This document shows, piece after piece, positions 54,883-64,000 of a stretch of DNA of 64,000 bases. The notes under the pieces were generated by a model. The model had not been told where the DNA came from. It ran no database searches and saw only the letters and a program-made list of their open reading frames with translations. The DNA lies in the NCBI RefSeq assembly GCF_031127805.1, contig NZ_JARXHW010000023.1, positions 1 to 64,000 on the forward strand, read 5' to 3'. Positions within the stretch are counted from its first letter, which is position 1; each line of letters begins with the position of its first letter. The position numbers were made by a program, and so were the translations under genes. This stretch comes from Thalassobacterium maritimum (GTDB lineage Bacteria; Verrucomicrobiota; Verrucomicrobiia; Opitutales; Coraliomargaritaceae).

Positions 54883-55161
54883 ATGAGTTCACTCGCCTTT
54901 ATCCAAAATATAAATGGTCCGGAAATCCTCCTGATCTTCCTGATCGTCTTACTGCTCTTTGGAGCCAAACGCTTACCAGAGCTGTTCAAGTCCTTCGGCA
55001 AATCAATTCGTGAATTCAAAAAAGCCACCTCTGAGATCGAAGAGGATGTGCGCAACGCGATGGAAGAAGAGCCGCGCAAGCCTGAGCCAACCGCACCCGC
55101 TGCAGCACCCAAGCAAGTCGAGTCTGCCAACAGCGACGAGACAAAGGCGGATAAGGCTTAA
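54883..55161 (+). CDS. tatA: Sec-independent translocase subunit TatA
   Basis: This 92-residue protein has one N-terminal transmembrane helix (about 12-27), the conserved FGAKRLPEL hinge and an amphipathic helix (FKSFGKSIREFKKATSE), then a disordered acidic/Pro tail. TatA forms the pore of the twin-arginine pathway. The short tail fits TatA better than TatB. tatB and tatC are not adjacent. Its stop overlaps that of the convergent photolyase gene in a shared TTAA. Confidence 0.9.
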   Translation: MSSLAFIQNINGPEILLIFLIVLLLFGAKRLPELFKSFGKSIREFKKATSEIEEDVRNAMEEEPRKPEPTAPAAAPKQVESANSDETKADKA

Positions 55162-56591
55162 GCTGATTTAAACTGATCCAAGGCCGCCAAAGCACGTGCG
55201 CGGCCCGCTTGGTGATCGATAATCGGCTCTGGGTAGTCCTTGCCGAGCTCCACACCAGCGTAATCCAAAACTCCGTCGGGTGCCTCCCATGGGGTATGGA
55301 TGTACTTCGCCGGCAGCTTCTTGAGCTCAGGCACGAAGCGCTTCACGTAACTGCCGTCGGGGTCAAATTTCTGCCCCTGGATGATTGGGTTAAACACTCG
55401 AAAATACGGAGCGGCATCGGCCCCGCAGCCACCACTCCATTGCCAGCCCAAGGTGTTACTGGCAAGGTCGGCATCCACCAAAGTATCCCAGAACCACTTC
55501 GCCCCCTCCTGCCAGTTGTGCAGCAAGTGTTTCACCAGCAGCGAAGAAACAATCATGCGCACCCGATTGTGCATCCAACCGGTTTGCCAAAGCTGGCGCA
55601 TGCCTGCATCCACGATTGGGTAGCCGGTGTGGCCCGTTTGCCAAGCTTTCAGCGTAGCTGCATCGTGCTCCCAGGGAAAATCCGTATACTCCTCGCGCAG
55701 CGGTGTATCCGGCGTATGCGGGAAGTGGTAGAGCACGTTGTAAGCAAATTCGCGCCAATAGATTTCTTTCAGATAGACCTGTGGCCCCTTCGCACGTAAA
55801 TCACATTGCTGCTTGAGCCGGTGCGCAATTTGTCGCGGTCCGATTTGCCCCCACTGCAAATAAGGCGAAAGACAAGAGGTGCCGTCGTCATCGGGGCGGT
55901 CTCGCGCACAATCGTAGTTTTCCACCGCAGCGGCGAGAAAGGTATCCAAGCGTTTCATCGCGCCCGCCTCACTAGGGTCCCAGTGCGCATAAAAGCTGCG
56001 ATACCACTGCACTTTCGGTAGTAAATTGAGCGCCTCCAATGGCGTCGACTGCGGGTAGCGCTCTGGGAACTGCACAGCCGGCCAATCCGGCTCAGCCAAA
56101 ACCGGTAGCTCGCGGTCTTTGACCTTTTTCCAATAGGGCGTATACACCTTGTATGGCTGCCCGCTTCCAGTGGCCGCAGTATGCGGCTCATTGAGTAAGC
56201 TACTATTGAAACTCTCCACCTCGACTCCATCTTCACGTAGCGACCGCTTGATCTCCGCATCCAACTCACGCAAGGGGGATTCATAGCGACGATTCCAATA
56301 AATGCGGCGAGCCCCCGTCTTTGCGATAATGTCACGCAAGTGCTGCAAGCTGGATCCCTCACGCAGAATCAACTTTCCCCCACGCTCTTGCAAAGACTCG
56401 CCCAAGCCAGCAAGCGCCTGGTGCAACCACCACTTTGAGGCCGCACCGGGCGCCCAATCGCCCGCCTCCTCAGGCGCCCAGATAAAAACAGGCACGATCG
56501 GCGCCCCCCGCTCAATGGCGGCTTCGAGCGCGGAATTATCAGCAAGTCGCAAATCCTTGCGAAACCAAAGTATTGTAGCAGGTGTGGGCAT
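55158..56591 (-). CDS. phrB: deoxyribodipyrimidine photolyase
   Basis: This cryptochrome/photolyase-family FAD enzyme uses blue light to split cyclobutane pyrimidine dimers. The N-terminal antenna domain starts TPATILWFRKDLRLADNSAL. The FAD domain has TSCLSPYLQWGQIGPRQ, the electron-path WREFAYNVLYHFP and the C-terminal TLGWQWSGGCGADAAPYFRV, the class I CPD signature. The frame opens at 56621, but MPTPATILWF at 56591 (477 residues) is preferred. It complements uvrB repair in this window. Confidence 0.92.
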   Translation of the reverse strand: MPTPATILWFRKDLRLADNSALEAAIERGAPIVPVFIWAPEEAGDWAPGAASKWWLHQALAGLGESLQERGGKLILREGSSLQHLRDIIAKTGARRIYWNRRYESPLRELDAEIKRSLREDGVEVESFNSSLLNEPHTAATGSGQPYKVYTPYWKKVKDRELPVLAEPDWPAVQFPERYPQSTPLEALNLLPKVQWYRSFYAHWDPSEAGAMKRLDTFLAAAVENYDCARDRPDDDGTSCLSPYLQWGQIGPRQIAHRLKQQCDLRAKGPQVYLKEIYWREFAYNVLYHFPHTPDTPLREEYTDFPWEHDAATLKAWQTGHTGYPIVDAGMRQLWQTGWMHNRVRMIVSSLLVKHLLHNWQEGAKWFWDTLVDADLASNTLGWQWSGGCGADAAPYFRVFNPIIQGQKFDPDGSYVKRFVPELKKLPAKYIHTPWEAPDGVLDYAGVELGKDYPEPIIDHQAGRARALAALDQFKSA

Positions 56592-56810
56592 TACGACTAA
56601 GCGGACTTTGGCCGTAAACATTACAGCTCTAACAACGCTATTACAAAAATAATGTCTTCGTGCTAAACCAGCACGAGTGCGCAGCGACTGCCAATGCAGA
56701 ACTAGGCAGCCTTAGTTTACGTATACCAAGCACGCACTATGAAACGGCTGCAAAAGGGATTATAACTGTATTTTTAGTCAAATACTCATCGCCCCAATCA
56801 CACCCCACTT

Positions 56811-59153
56811 ATGTATTTTAACAAAATCCCCCCCGCGGTTAACTTCATCCGACAGGCCAGCAACGATCAAGCAGCACAACGATCAAGTGAACTAACGCAA
56901 CTAGGTGAGGATGTTTTTCGTTATCGCATTGAATCTTCACAATGGGAGCAAAAGAGCCAGGCACAGCTAAACCTCGACTGTTTTAAAGACGAACAGGTGC
57001 GTGCACAGCTCTCAGAACATCCACACTGCGGCCTGACGCTACAGTTCAAAGGGCACACACTTTTACGTTCATTTCCACAGCGTGAATTTGGAACCTTAGG
57101 TCAAAAATGGGCGATGTCTTTTGAATATAATACCAATATGCGCTTTTATGGATTGGGCGAAAAAAATGACCGTCTCGAGAAAACTGGTGGCATATACAAA
57201 TTCTGGAATACCGATACCATTGGCGATTTTGGCACTACGCGTGTTCGCACTGAACCGACGGACCCCATGTATGTTTCAATTCCATACCTATTAATCACTC
57301 AAGATGTAGGCTGCGTAGGCATTCTAATTAATAATCCGCACGCAACTTTCATGAACCTCGCAGCCAAAGAGAATATCGCGAACCTACTAGACGCCAAAGA
57401 TAACGAACAGCAGACGATCCACCTTGGCGCATACGATGGCACACCGGAAATTTATTTCATCGTCGGCGAGTCGCCTCGTGCGGTCACGCGTAAGCTACAA
57501 CGCCTATGCGGCACCACTCCACTGCCCCCGCTATGGAGCCTAGGCTATCAACAATGCCGTTGGGGCTATCGAGACCTCGATGATCTCGAAGCTTTGGACA
57601 AAAAATTCGATGAACTAGAGATCCCCTGCGACGGCCTATGGTTAGACATAGACTATATGGACGCTTACAAAGTATTTACTGTAGTGAAAGACGGATTTGA
57701 GAATCATCGCAGACGAATTAAAGCGCTTCAGGACAACGGCCGAAAGATCGTGCCGATCATAGACCCTGGCGTTAAATACAGCGAAGGCTACCCGACCTTC
57801 GATAGTGGTCGCGAAAATGATGTCTTCTGCAAGACATCTGACGGGCACATCTATTCGGGCTTTGTATGGCCTGGTCGCACGGCTTTTCCGGACTATTCGC
57901 AAGAAAGCGCACGTGAATGGTGGGCGAAGCAATTAGAGCAATACACCACAGAATACGCCTTCGACGGGTACTGGCTCGACATGAACGACCCATCAACTGG
58001 TTCTGCCGAACTGGAAGACATGTGTTTCAATCACGCGCAAGATAGCCACAGTTGCTTCCATAATCAATACGCCTATGGGATGCAACAGGCCTCTCGTAAG
58101 GGCTTAAGCGCCGCCATCCAACAAAAGCGTCCTTTCATATTAAGTCGCAGCGGCTTTATCAGCAGCTCGCGCTACTCCGCCATCTGGACTGGCGACAATT
58201 GGTCCAACTACTTCCACCTCAAGGCGAGCATCAATATGTCACTCAACCTCTCTCTGTCAGGCATTCCATTTAATGGACCTGACGTGCCAGGCTTTGAAGG
58301 TGACGCGACCCCGCAACTCGCAGTCGACTGGTTTAAAGCGGGCTTCTTATTCCCCTTCTTTCGCAACCACTCCGCCGCCAACACCAGGCAACAAGAGCCA
58401 TGGGCCTTCGAAGATCCCTACCGGCAAGTCATCATTCATTACATACGACTACGCTACAAACTACTCCCTTACCTGTATCACTTATTCATGGAGCATGCGG
58501 ACCACGGTGACCCGATGCTGCGCCCGCTCTTTTACGAGTTCTCACATAATGAGCCGCGCTTCGATCAGCTGGAAGATCAGTTTATGGTGGGCCCCGCGAT
58601 TATGCAGGCACCCTTCGTCCATGAGGGCGAGAAAACCCGCTCCATTCTTTTACCTGCTGGTAGCTGGTGGGATGCTCGCAGTGGCCGATGGCTAGCAAAA
58701 CAAAGTGAGCTCAATATACATGCAGACTTAGAAAGCACTCCGCTATTTATTCGCGATGGAAGTATTGTAGCAATGCTCCCTGGAGAAAGAAAAAGCCAGC
58801 AGTCCGACCTATCCGACATTGAGTGCCATATTTTTATCAGCGAAGACTATCAAGCCCCTGCCACATGGACCTATCGTTTTGATAATGGTGAAACAGTCGA
58901 TGCGCCACAATCAAGGCTGACACTGCAATTTAAGCAGGAGGGTGAGAGCTTAATGGTGACTTGCCAGGAGCTCGCGTTGGAAAACAAAACTCTGAACATA
59001 CGCTTCGTCACACACGGCAAATTTAATGAGCTACACTTGCAGAAATCGACGCAATGCACAAAACTCCTTCAGGAGCCATATCCCATTCGCCTGACTGGCT
59101 CAACAATTACAGCGCAGGCAACCGCCCCCATCACATTCAAGGATCCAAACTAG
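56811..59153 (+). CDS. GH31 alpha-glucosidase-type glycoside hydrolase
   Basis: This 780-residue retaining glycosidase of family 31 has an N-terminal beta-sandwich (about 1-230) and a TIM barrel from PLPPLWSLGYQQCRWGYRDL. The nucleophile is Asp390 in GYWLDMNDPST, and the probable acid/base is Asp462 in AIWTGDNWSNY. Further GH31 marks are DGLWLDIDYMD and FILSRSGFISSS. C-terminal sandwich domains follow. No signal peptide is evident, so it may be cytoplasmic. Specificity (alpha-glucosidase, xylosidase or other) cannot be read reliably. It is divergent from phrB across 219 bases and begins the carbohydrate-related area that runs to the window end. Confidence 0.93.
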   Translation: MYFNKIPPAVNFIRQASNDQAAQRSSELTQLGEDVFRYRIESSQWEQKSQAQLNLDCFKDEQVRAQLSEHPHCGLTLQFKGHTLLRSFPQREFGTLGQKWAMSFEYNTNMRFYGLGEKNDRLEKTGGIYKFWNTDTIGDFGTTRVRTEPTDPMYVSIPYLLITQDVGCVGILINNPHATFMNLAAKENIANLLDAKDNEQQTIHLGAYDGTPEIYFIVGESPRAVTRKLQRLCGTTPLPPLWSLGYQQCRWGYRDLDDLEALDKKFDELEIPCDGLWLDIDYMDAYKVFTVVKDGFENHRRRIKALQDNGRKIVPIIDPGVKYSEGYPTFDSGRENDVFCKTSDGHIYSGFVWPGRTAFPDYSQESAREWWAKQLEQYTTEYAFDGYWLDMNDPSTGSAELEDMCFNHAQDSHSCFHNQYAYGMQQASRKGLSAAIQQKRPFILSRSGFISSSRYSAIWTGDNWSNYFHLKASINMSLNLSLSGIPFNGPDVPGFEGDATPQLAVDWFKAGFLFPFFRNHSAANTRQQEPWAFEDPYRQVIIHYIRLRYKLLPYLYHLFMEHADHGDPMLRPLFYEFSHNEPRFDQLEDQFMVGPAIMQAPFVHEGEKTRSILLPAGSWWDARSGRWLAKQSELNIHADLESTPLFIRDGSIVAMLPGERKSQQSDLSDIECHIFISEDYQAPATWTYRFDNGETVDAPQSRLTLQFKQEGESLMVTCQELALENKTLNIRFVTHGKFNELHLQKSTQCTKLLQEPYPIRLTGSTITAQATAPITFKDPN

Positions 59154-59229
59154 ATCGTTAAAGTAAGTTCTGCGGACCTAGCGATTCGCCGTCACAGCCA
59201 CACCCCCATCCCCCCTGAGAATACCCAAC

Positions 59230-59907
59230 ATGACCGCCCGCAAAAAAAATGCGTTTACACTCATCGAACTGCTCAGTTCCATTGCCCTCATAACGATACT
59301 ATTAGGCATACTCATTGCCGCCATCGGGCGTGTTCAGCGAGAAGCACGCAAATCAGTCTCGAGCAGCAACATTAGGCAGATAGTCCTATCAATGCACCTC
59401 TACGCGACTAGCAACAATGGCTATCTGCCGTATCAAATGGACCCCGATAACAATCGGGACTGGAGTGGCATTCTTGTTGACGAAGAGTTGCTGCCTGAAG
59501 GCGAAGTGTTTCAATCTCCAGAAGACAATTTTACGCGCCGCTTTGAAGGACAAGTTAGAAGCTATGCAATCAACTCTTCCAAGTGGACTTACCTAGAAAA
59601 TGGTTACAAGAGCCCTTGGCCGAAAGACCGACAAGCCAAGCCCAGCAAGGCTAGCCTCATCCCACCCAATATCATTTTAGTCGCTGAAAACTTTGGAGGC
59701 GCCGCAGACAACACGGGTGCCAATGTCGGCGTTGCTGAATTTGAAGGCCTGGACGCACTCACACGCGATTTTTACGACGAACAAGGCGCTTTTTACGGAC
59801 TTGCAGATGCAAGCGTCATTTTCAAAAGCAGCGCAGAGATGAACGAATACCGAGCCGACACCGACTACGCTGGCAACCCCCTCGATCCGTGGAAATGGAA
59901 GAATTAA
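59230..59907 (+). CDS. type II secretion-like pseudopilin
   Basis: This 225-residue protein has the prepilin site NA/FTLIELLSSIALITILL (Ala at -1 in place of Gly, Glu at +5) after an eight-residue basic leader. One hydrophobic helix is followed by a periplasmic domain with RQIVLSMHLYATSNNGYLP. Many Verrucomicrobiota and Planctomycetes carry large sets of such proteins next to glycan-degradation genes. It is 76 bases after the GH31 gene and 21 bases before a secreted protein gene. Confidence 0.83.
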   Translation: MTARKKNAFTLIELLSSIALITILLGILIAAIGRVQREARKSVSSSNIRQIVLSMHLYATSNNGYLPYQMDPDNNRDWSGILVDEELLPEGEVFQSPEDNFTRRFEGQVRSYAINSSKWTYLENGYKSPWPKDRQAKPSKASLIPPNIILVAENFGGAADNTGANVGVAEFEGLDALTRDFYDEQGAFYGLADASVIFKSSAEMNEYRADTDYAGNPLDPWKWKN

Positions 59908-59928
59908 CCCCGAATACGTATAATCCCG

Positions 59929-60798
59929 ATGAACAAACAACTCTCCTTCCTACTGCTTACACTCCTCAGCTACTGCCAATTACAAGCAAAGGTCTCCGAC
60001 ATCTCGCTCACTCCTGAGAACTGGGAAACAGAAACAAGTACGATCCTAAAACCCAAGGGCAGCTCACTCACTGCCAAATCAATGAACAGCAGCATCTGGC
60101 TATCTCCACGAGATCAGTTGGAATACGGGGACAATTTAAGCGCTCAACTCAAATATGCGCTGCGCTCGGGGAACTTAGTCGTTCAAGCCAACTGGTTCAA
60201 CGATTCGGGTGAATACCTGAAGACCACAGAATTGCATCGCACAAACTCCGAAGCGACACGCACTCAATTTGAGATCAGTAAACCGATAGAGCTTAATGAC
60301 AATGCAAGCTATTACCGCCTAAAACTATGGGTAGAGGCGGACATGCCAAATTTACAAATCGAAGCCTTTGCAATCGTTGCGAGCGGAGATCAAAATCAGA
60401 CCCTCCTTAAGAGTCGTTCAGACTTCGAGCCTTCAACAGATATCTCAATTCACCTTGAGAAGGATGGCGCATTACAATTGGACTTAATCAATCCTGAGAG
60501 CGTCCAAAGCGTCCATACTAAAAAGCGCTATTCAATCGAGGAACAAGGACAGCTTCATTTACACTTAGATCACGTTACGTCGAGCTCCGCATTCTCAATG
60601 CAATTACTATTATGGGACGGATCTGGCTCCTACAAGGGCTATATCGACGTCATAAAAGATGCAACAACTCCCCAAATAACTCATATAAACCTAACAGATT
60701 ACGACCTGCCACATGGCTCCATGCACTATAGTATAAAATTATGGCTCTCAGGAAACGCTCACACATCCGCAGAGCTAAGGATCGCACCCAGTAAATAA
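59929..60798 (+). CDS. secreted protein of unknown function
   Basis: This 289-residue protein has a signal peptide (NKQLSFLLLTLLSYCQLQAK, cleaved near residue 20). The remainder appears mainly beta-structured, with two similar blocks beginning LSAQLKYALRSGNLVVQANW and SAFSMQLLLWDGSGSYKGYI, as in carbohydrate-binding modules. No family is recognised. Its position after the pseudopilin in the GH locus suggests a surface or periplasmic glycan-related role. Confidence 0.65.
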   Translation: MNKQLSFLLLTLLSYCQLQAKVSDISLTPENWETETSTILKPKGSSLTAKSMNSSIWLSPRDQLEYGDNLSAQLKYALRSGNLVVQANWFNDSGEYLKTTELHRTNSEATRTQFEISKPIELNDNASYYRLKLWVEADMPNLQIEAFAIVASGDQNQTLLKSRSDFEPSTDISIHLEKDGALQLDLINPESVQSVHTKKRYSIEEQGQLHLHLDHVTSSSAFSMQLLLWDGSGSYKGYIDVIKDATTPQITHINLTDYDLPHGSMHYSIKLWLSGNAHTSAELRIAPSK

Positions 60799-60926
60799 GC
60801 TTCGTCAGCAAGCATCTCAAAATTCAGCACGCCGACACCGTCTTTACGTCTTAAACGTGGCTAAATTCACCTCATCAACAACACCCCACTCACTGCCGCT
60901 AAACTCACTCGCGACAAGCTCGCCGA

Positions 60927-62207
60927 CTACAGAGATTCCAAGTAGTCAGGCTGTGCCACAGTCAAATCACTGACCTGCTCCGCAAGCTGCCTTACATTTT
61001 TCGGCACCTCTGACAATTGAGCTTCATTAGCCGAGCCCAGATAACGCTTCAAAGGCTCACGATTATCTTCGAGATTTACCGGACGTCCTGTATGCTCCCC
61101 CCACCATGTTTCAATGGCATCGATGTACTGATAGCCTAAATCGACTGTCGGCTCTAGCGCGGTGCCTTCATTAAAATCATTCCAGGTAATGAGTTGAATC
61201 ACTTCAGGGTCTCCACGCCAAGAACGCAGAAAAGTGTCGCGAAGTGTGGACAAACCTTCTCTAGGTAAGGCTCGACTACCATTTCCCCATCCATTCACTC
61301 CCGAATCATCGAAGCCTGGAGCGATCATGTTCATAAAAAAATCCATTTTTCCAAGATCAACCAGACTTCTAGAATAGTCGGCGAAATCTTCAATGTAGGT
61401 CGTATCCTTGGTCCACCAAATATAGTTGGCTTCAACCCCGGGATGGTATTCTGGGTTTAAATTTTGCCGTCCATAAACAACTGGCTGACTCAAAGCAGCA
61501 AAGATCTGCTCCCACTCTTCCGGCAAGATGTTGCGAGCACCTAGTTCGTCTGAGCCCCAAAAGTTAAATTGAAATATAAAAGGCTCACCATTACGCTTCA
61601 AATACGCGGGATGCCCCGCGTATTCATTTAGTAGGTACGACAGATCCTCGGTTGCGGTCTGAACAATATCTTCACGAGTCTTAGGTTGACGATACGGCTG
61701 CCAATTCAGCTTTTCTTCATAGCAAATCGCAATCTTAAGGCCGACCTCTTGCGCTAAATCTAAAATTTGTGGAATCACAGCATCCACATCACTGCCCGGC
61801 CCATACCAAATCACGAAGAAGGCCTCAATACCAACAGCCTTAGCAGTCTCCAAATGATAGCGGATCACCTCGCGATTGTCCGAACTATACGCTCCGATCA
61901 GTGGATATTGCACTGAAGCCACATCACGCAGACCACTGCCCAGGCGTCGCTCAGGATCTTTCACAAAGTCTCCATTCCGCCATTCCCAATGTTTCCACGC
62001 GGGTAGCTTACGCGCACTCGTATGCGGATTATTAAACCAAGGCATATAGTGCGCAGCGAGCACGGTTTGCGCCGGCCCGACGTTCCAGCCAGTTTCATGA
62101 CTCTCATTCACATCTGGCGACTCGCCCACAGAACAAGCAGTTAAAGCCAGTGACAGTGCACTCAGCCCGCAAGAAAGGCAGTAAGAAGTATTTGATATAT
62201 ATGCCAT
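60927..62207 (-). CDS. GH99-like exported lipoprotein
   Basis: This 426-residue protein has a lipobox (ALTACS, Cys near 25). Its domain resembles glycoside hydrolase family 99/71-type enzymes: VLAAHYMPWFNN at the start, IEAFFVIWYGPGSDVD, PFIFQFNFWGSDELG and VIQLITWNDFNEGTALEPTV at the end. The WNDFNEGT stretch carries the likely catalytic Glu. GH99 enzymes are endo-alpha-mannosidases or mannanases. Assignment beyond the fold is inference. A hairpin terminator lies just upstream in its leader (62205-62241), so it probably has its own promoter. Confidence 0.75.
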   Translation of the reverse strand: MAYISNTSYCLSCGLSALSLALTACSVGESPDVNESHETGWNVGPAQTVLAAHYMPWFNNPHTSARKLPAWKHWEWRNGDFVKDPERRLGSGLRDVASVQYPLIGAYSSDNREVIRYHLETAKAVGIEAFFVIWYGPGSDVDAVIPQILDLAQEVGLKIAICYEEKLNWQPYRQPKTREDIVQTATEDLSYLLNEYAGHPAYLKRNGEPFIFQFNFWGSDELGARNILPEEWEQIFAALSQPVVYGRQNLNPEYHPGVEANYIWWTKDTTYIEDFADYSRSLVDLGKMDFFMNMIAPGFDDSGVNGWGNGSRALPREGLSTLRDTFLRSWRGDPEVIQLITWNDFNEGTALEPTVDLGYQYIDAIETWWGEHTGRPVNLEDNREPLKRYLGSANEAQLSEVPKNVRQLAEQVSDLTVAQPDYLESL

Positions 62208-62241
62208 AAAAGAAGCGCGAGCCCGAATTCACGGACTCGCG
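62205..62241 (-). terminator. terminator after the PEP-CTERM gene
   Basis: On the minus strand CGCGAG-T-CCG and CGG-G-CTCGCG form an 11-bp stem interrupted by one mismatch around TGAATT, followed by CTTCTTTT. It lies 25 bases after the PEP-CTERM stop and overlaps the start of the next gene. Confidence 0.75.
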
Positions 62242-62265
62242 ACAGGTATTTCGGTGCCAATAAAA

Positions 62266-62841
62266 TTAGTCACGATGGCGGCGACGTAAAAATATGCTAA
62301 CGAGCGCGAGCCCTCCGAACATCAGTGCCGATTGACTCGGCTCTGGAACCGCGGCGACTTCAGTGAAGCTAAAGCCACTATTCACGTCTCCTTGCGTGCG
62401 GAAGCGAACATAATAACTTTCAGCACCAACGATCCCCTCGGATGTCGCAAAATCTGCAATATTATCGCTAGTGCCCGCGGTGCTATTCGAGAATGCTATC
62501 AGGTTTTTCTCATTGATATAGTCCCCGAGGGAATCAAAAAACAAGATATTAACTTGCCACTGACCATCTCCAATCTGAGCAGAGGGCGTGATATTCAAAA
62601 CATTCTGCTGATCCACCTCAAACAGTGATAAACGCGTCGAAGCACCGATGTACCAATCCGCCCCAGCATCGCCACCAGAATCAGTACGCGTCAAGCTGAC
62701 GAGATCTCCGTCGGAAGACGATACCATGTTGCCAAAGGATGCAAAATTGCTGGCATCGGCTCCAGTATCGGTAAATGAAGCAGCCTGCAAAGACATTGCA
62801 GAGGCGGCGAATAGGGTGAGTAGTGATTGAGTATTTTTCAT
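62266..62841 (-). CDS. PEP-CTERM sorting-domain protein
   Basis: This 191-residue exported protein has a signal peptide (about 1-20) and a beta-rich body. The C-terminal PEP-CTERM tail is VPEPSQSALMFGGLALVSIF followed by LRRRHRD, the sorting signal cut by exosortase EpsH/XrtA-type enzymes. The body resembles other small PEP-CTERM proteins of Verrucomicrobiota and has no recognised function. It lies between GH genes, and co-regulation with them is likely. Confidence 0.88.
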   Translation of the reverse strand: MKNTQSLLTLFAASAMSLQAASFTDTGADASNFASFGNMVSSSDGDLVSLTRTDSGGDAGADWYIGASTRLSLFEVDQQNVLNITPSAQIGDGQWQVNILFFDSLGDYINEKNLIAFSNSTAGTSDNIADFATSEGIVGAESYYVRFRTQGDVNSGFSFTEVAAVPEPSQSALMFGGLALVSIFLRRRHRD

Positions 62842-62929
62842 TTTTTATTTCATTTAGGGGTTACACTTTGAATCAACGGTCGTTCGAATGATTCATAAAT
62901 TTTTTCGGCGAACAGCAACACAACCTGGG

Positions 62930-64000
62930 CTATTCCTCATAGGTATCATAGTAGGAAAAGACTTTGAGCTTTCGTTTGAAATCATCTAGGGACAGAGGTT
63001 CTAACACCCGAATAAGCACCTTTTTCACTTCCGAAGGAAAGAGCTCGAAGGCATTGTCCGAAGCTCGAAATTCCAGGGCATCATCCAAATTGAGGAAGAC
63101 TTGATAGGCGATCACATCAGACTGCAAGGTAAGCTCAAATTGCTGAGCGGCCAATTCAACGACCTCCAACTGATAACTAGGCTTTTGAAATTCTAAATGG
63201 CGCGGTGCAGAAAAGAAGGTGGTATTACAACTCTCCTCATTATCAGGAGCTGAAAGGCGCGTGCGAAGCACCAAATCATCTCGTCCATATTCCTGAATCG
63301 CGGCCTCACAATCAACGGTGTCATACAACTTGGCCTCTCCTGCCAGCAGCTCGACGACTCCACCGCCGTCAGCCACTTGCTTGCCGCTTTGTATACTCCA
63401 GAGAGCCCAAGATAATTCCCCAGTAACCGAACAGGGACCATCGTAAATAGTGTGCACCTCCATCGCATTGATGTCACTCACACGATAATTATTGCTCCAA
63501 ATCACCGTCTCTTCGCCGACGCGCTTTACGGAAACCAACAGTGGAGCAAAGAACCGCCGTGCCGCATATTGTAGCACCTTCCAGCGTCCGCCAAAATCAA
63601 GACTCGACCAAGAAGCAACTGGCCAACAATCGTTTAACTGCCAATAAAGCGCTCCCATTGTACGAGGCATATTACGGCGCATGTGCTCAATACCGAAACG
63701 TAAACAATAGGCTTGGTTCAGCTGCGATAAATAAACTGTCGACTCGTAATCCTTAGGGAAGCGATACAGAGTGGATATATAGTGAAAGATAATCTCATTG
63801 CCGCTACCATTTTTTTGGTGACAATTCATATCAGGGCTAAAAATATTCCGACTTTTGGTGAAAGTAGCCGCAGTTTCAGGCCATGGATATGCTTGCATAC
63901 CAAATTCCGAAAAGAAGCGGTGCTCAAGCGCTTCATAAGCTTCGACTGGCTGACGCGCGGCCCATACGCCCCAGAAGTGGGTATCGCCAGAATCCACATT
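62930..64000 (-). CDS. GH2 beta-mannosidase-like protein, C-terminal part
   Basis: The visible 355 or so residues are the C-terminal half of a family 2 glycoside hydrolase of the beta-mannosidase type. The frame stays open through the last window base, so the start lies outside. RFFSEFGMQAYPWPETAATF contains the likely nucleophile Glu. MGALYWQLNDCWPVASWSSL and the RRFFAPLLVSVKRVGEE stretch lead into the C-terminal sandwich domains. The acid/base Glu would be before the visible part. Together with the GH99-like gene it suggests mannose-containing substrates, but that link is inference. Confidence 0.85.
   Translation of the reverse strand, partial: NVDSGDTHFWGVWAARQPVEAYEALEHRFFSEFGMQAYPWPETAATFTKSRNIFSPDMNCHQKNGSGNEIIFHYISTLYRFPKDYESTVYLSQLNQAYCLRFGIEHMRRNMPRTMGALYWQLNDCWPVASWSSLDFGGRWKVLQYAARRFFAPLLVSVKRVGEETVIWSNNYRVSDINAMEVHTIYDGPCSVTGELSWALWSIQSGKQVADGGGVVELLAGEAKLYDTVDCEAAIQEYGRDDLVLRTRLSAPDNEESCNTTFFSAPRHLEFQKPSYQLEVVELAAQQFELTLQSDVIAYQVFLNLDDALEFRASDNAFELFPSEVKKVLIRVLEPLSLDDFKRKLKVFSYYDTYEE

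Overview
The window looks like chromosome from a marine-type Verrucomicrobiota, most likely Opitutales/Puniceicoccales (Coraliomargarita or Lentimonas relatives). This is inferred from gene content: a PEP-CTERM protein, several pseudopilins next to glycoside hydrolases, an anaerobic-type sulfatase-maturating radical SAM enzyme, a one-operon fructose PTS with an OprB porin, RNase Y, and a dnaG-rpoD pair. No rRNA, insertion sequence, prophage or CRISPR array was seen. Coding density is high and no intergenic gap exceeds about 300 bases.

Layout. 1-760: a DUF1801/OmdA-type gene split by a frameshift in an A8 tract, flanked by an imperfect direct repeat. 0.9-8.6 kb: a complete fructose uptake system on the minus strand (EIIA-HPr-EI fusion, 1-phosphofructokinase, EIIBC, OprB-like porin) with a divergent LacI-family regulator and operator-like palindromes between them. 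8.7-19.7 kb: housekeeping genes (uvrB, class II aldolase, hpt, a NarL-type regulator, a two-domain CbiX-like chelatase, a Pal-like lipoprotein, a GH13 amylase, nadA, an MFS transporter, rpiB). 19.8-24.2 kb: clpP, an RNase III-like mini-protein, a rhomboid and a C-terminal processing protease, all co-directional. 24.3-32.9 kb: carA, an ArsR regulator divergent from a KamA-type aminomutase, rny coupled to a DUF481 protein, a beta-barrel protein, a HAD phosphatase, gmk. 33.1-35.7 kb: a PilV/PilW/PilX-like minor pseudopilin operon. 35.8-42.3 kb: tex, a frameshifted GIY-YIG gene, tRNA-His, an anSME-like enzyme, a carboxyltransferase lacking its biotin site, an SDR protein. 42.4-45.3 kb: hemF, hemE and convergent trpA. 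45.5-48.6 kb: a PTS EIIA-diadenylate cyclase fusion, an orphan nuoA and a DUF362 protein. 48.7-56.6 kb: a TPR lipoprotein, dnaG, rpoD, a small lipoprotein, tatA and a photolyase. 56.8-64.0 kb: a carbohydrate-degradation area (GH31, pseudopilin, secreted protein, GH99-like lipoprotein, PEP-CTERM protein, and a GH2 beta-mannosidase cut by the window edge).

Functionally, the window joins periplasmic glycan breakdown (GH13, GH31, GH99-like, GH2) and fructose PTS uptake with central metabolism (FruK, FbaA, RpiB). The most unusual item is the 452-residue protein at 45463-46821. It joins a phosphorylatable PTS EIIA domain to a c-di-AMP synthase domain and so may tie PTS phosphorylation state to second-messenger output. 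Other departures from family norms are a DnaG that has lost three of four zinc ligands, an RpiB of the Glu-type seen in actinobacteria, a CbiX with a dead first half, a carboxyltransferase without a biotinyl lysine, two genes broken at simple repeats, and three short tandem duplications that each span a stop codon.
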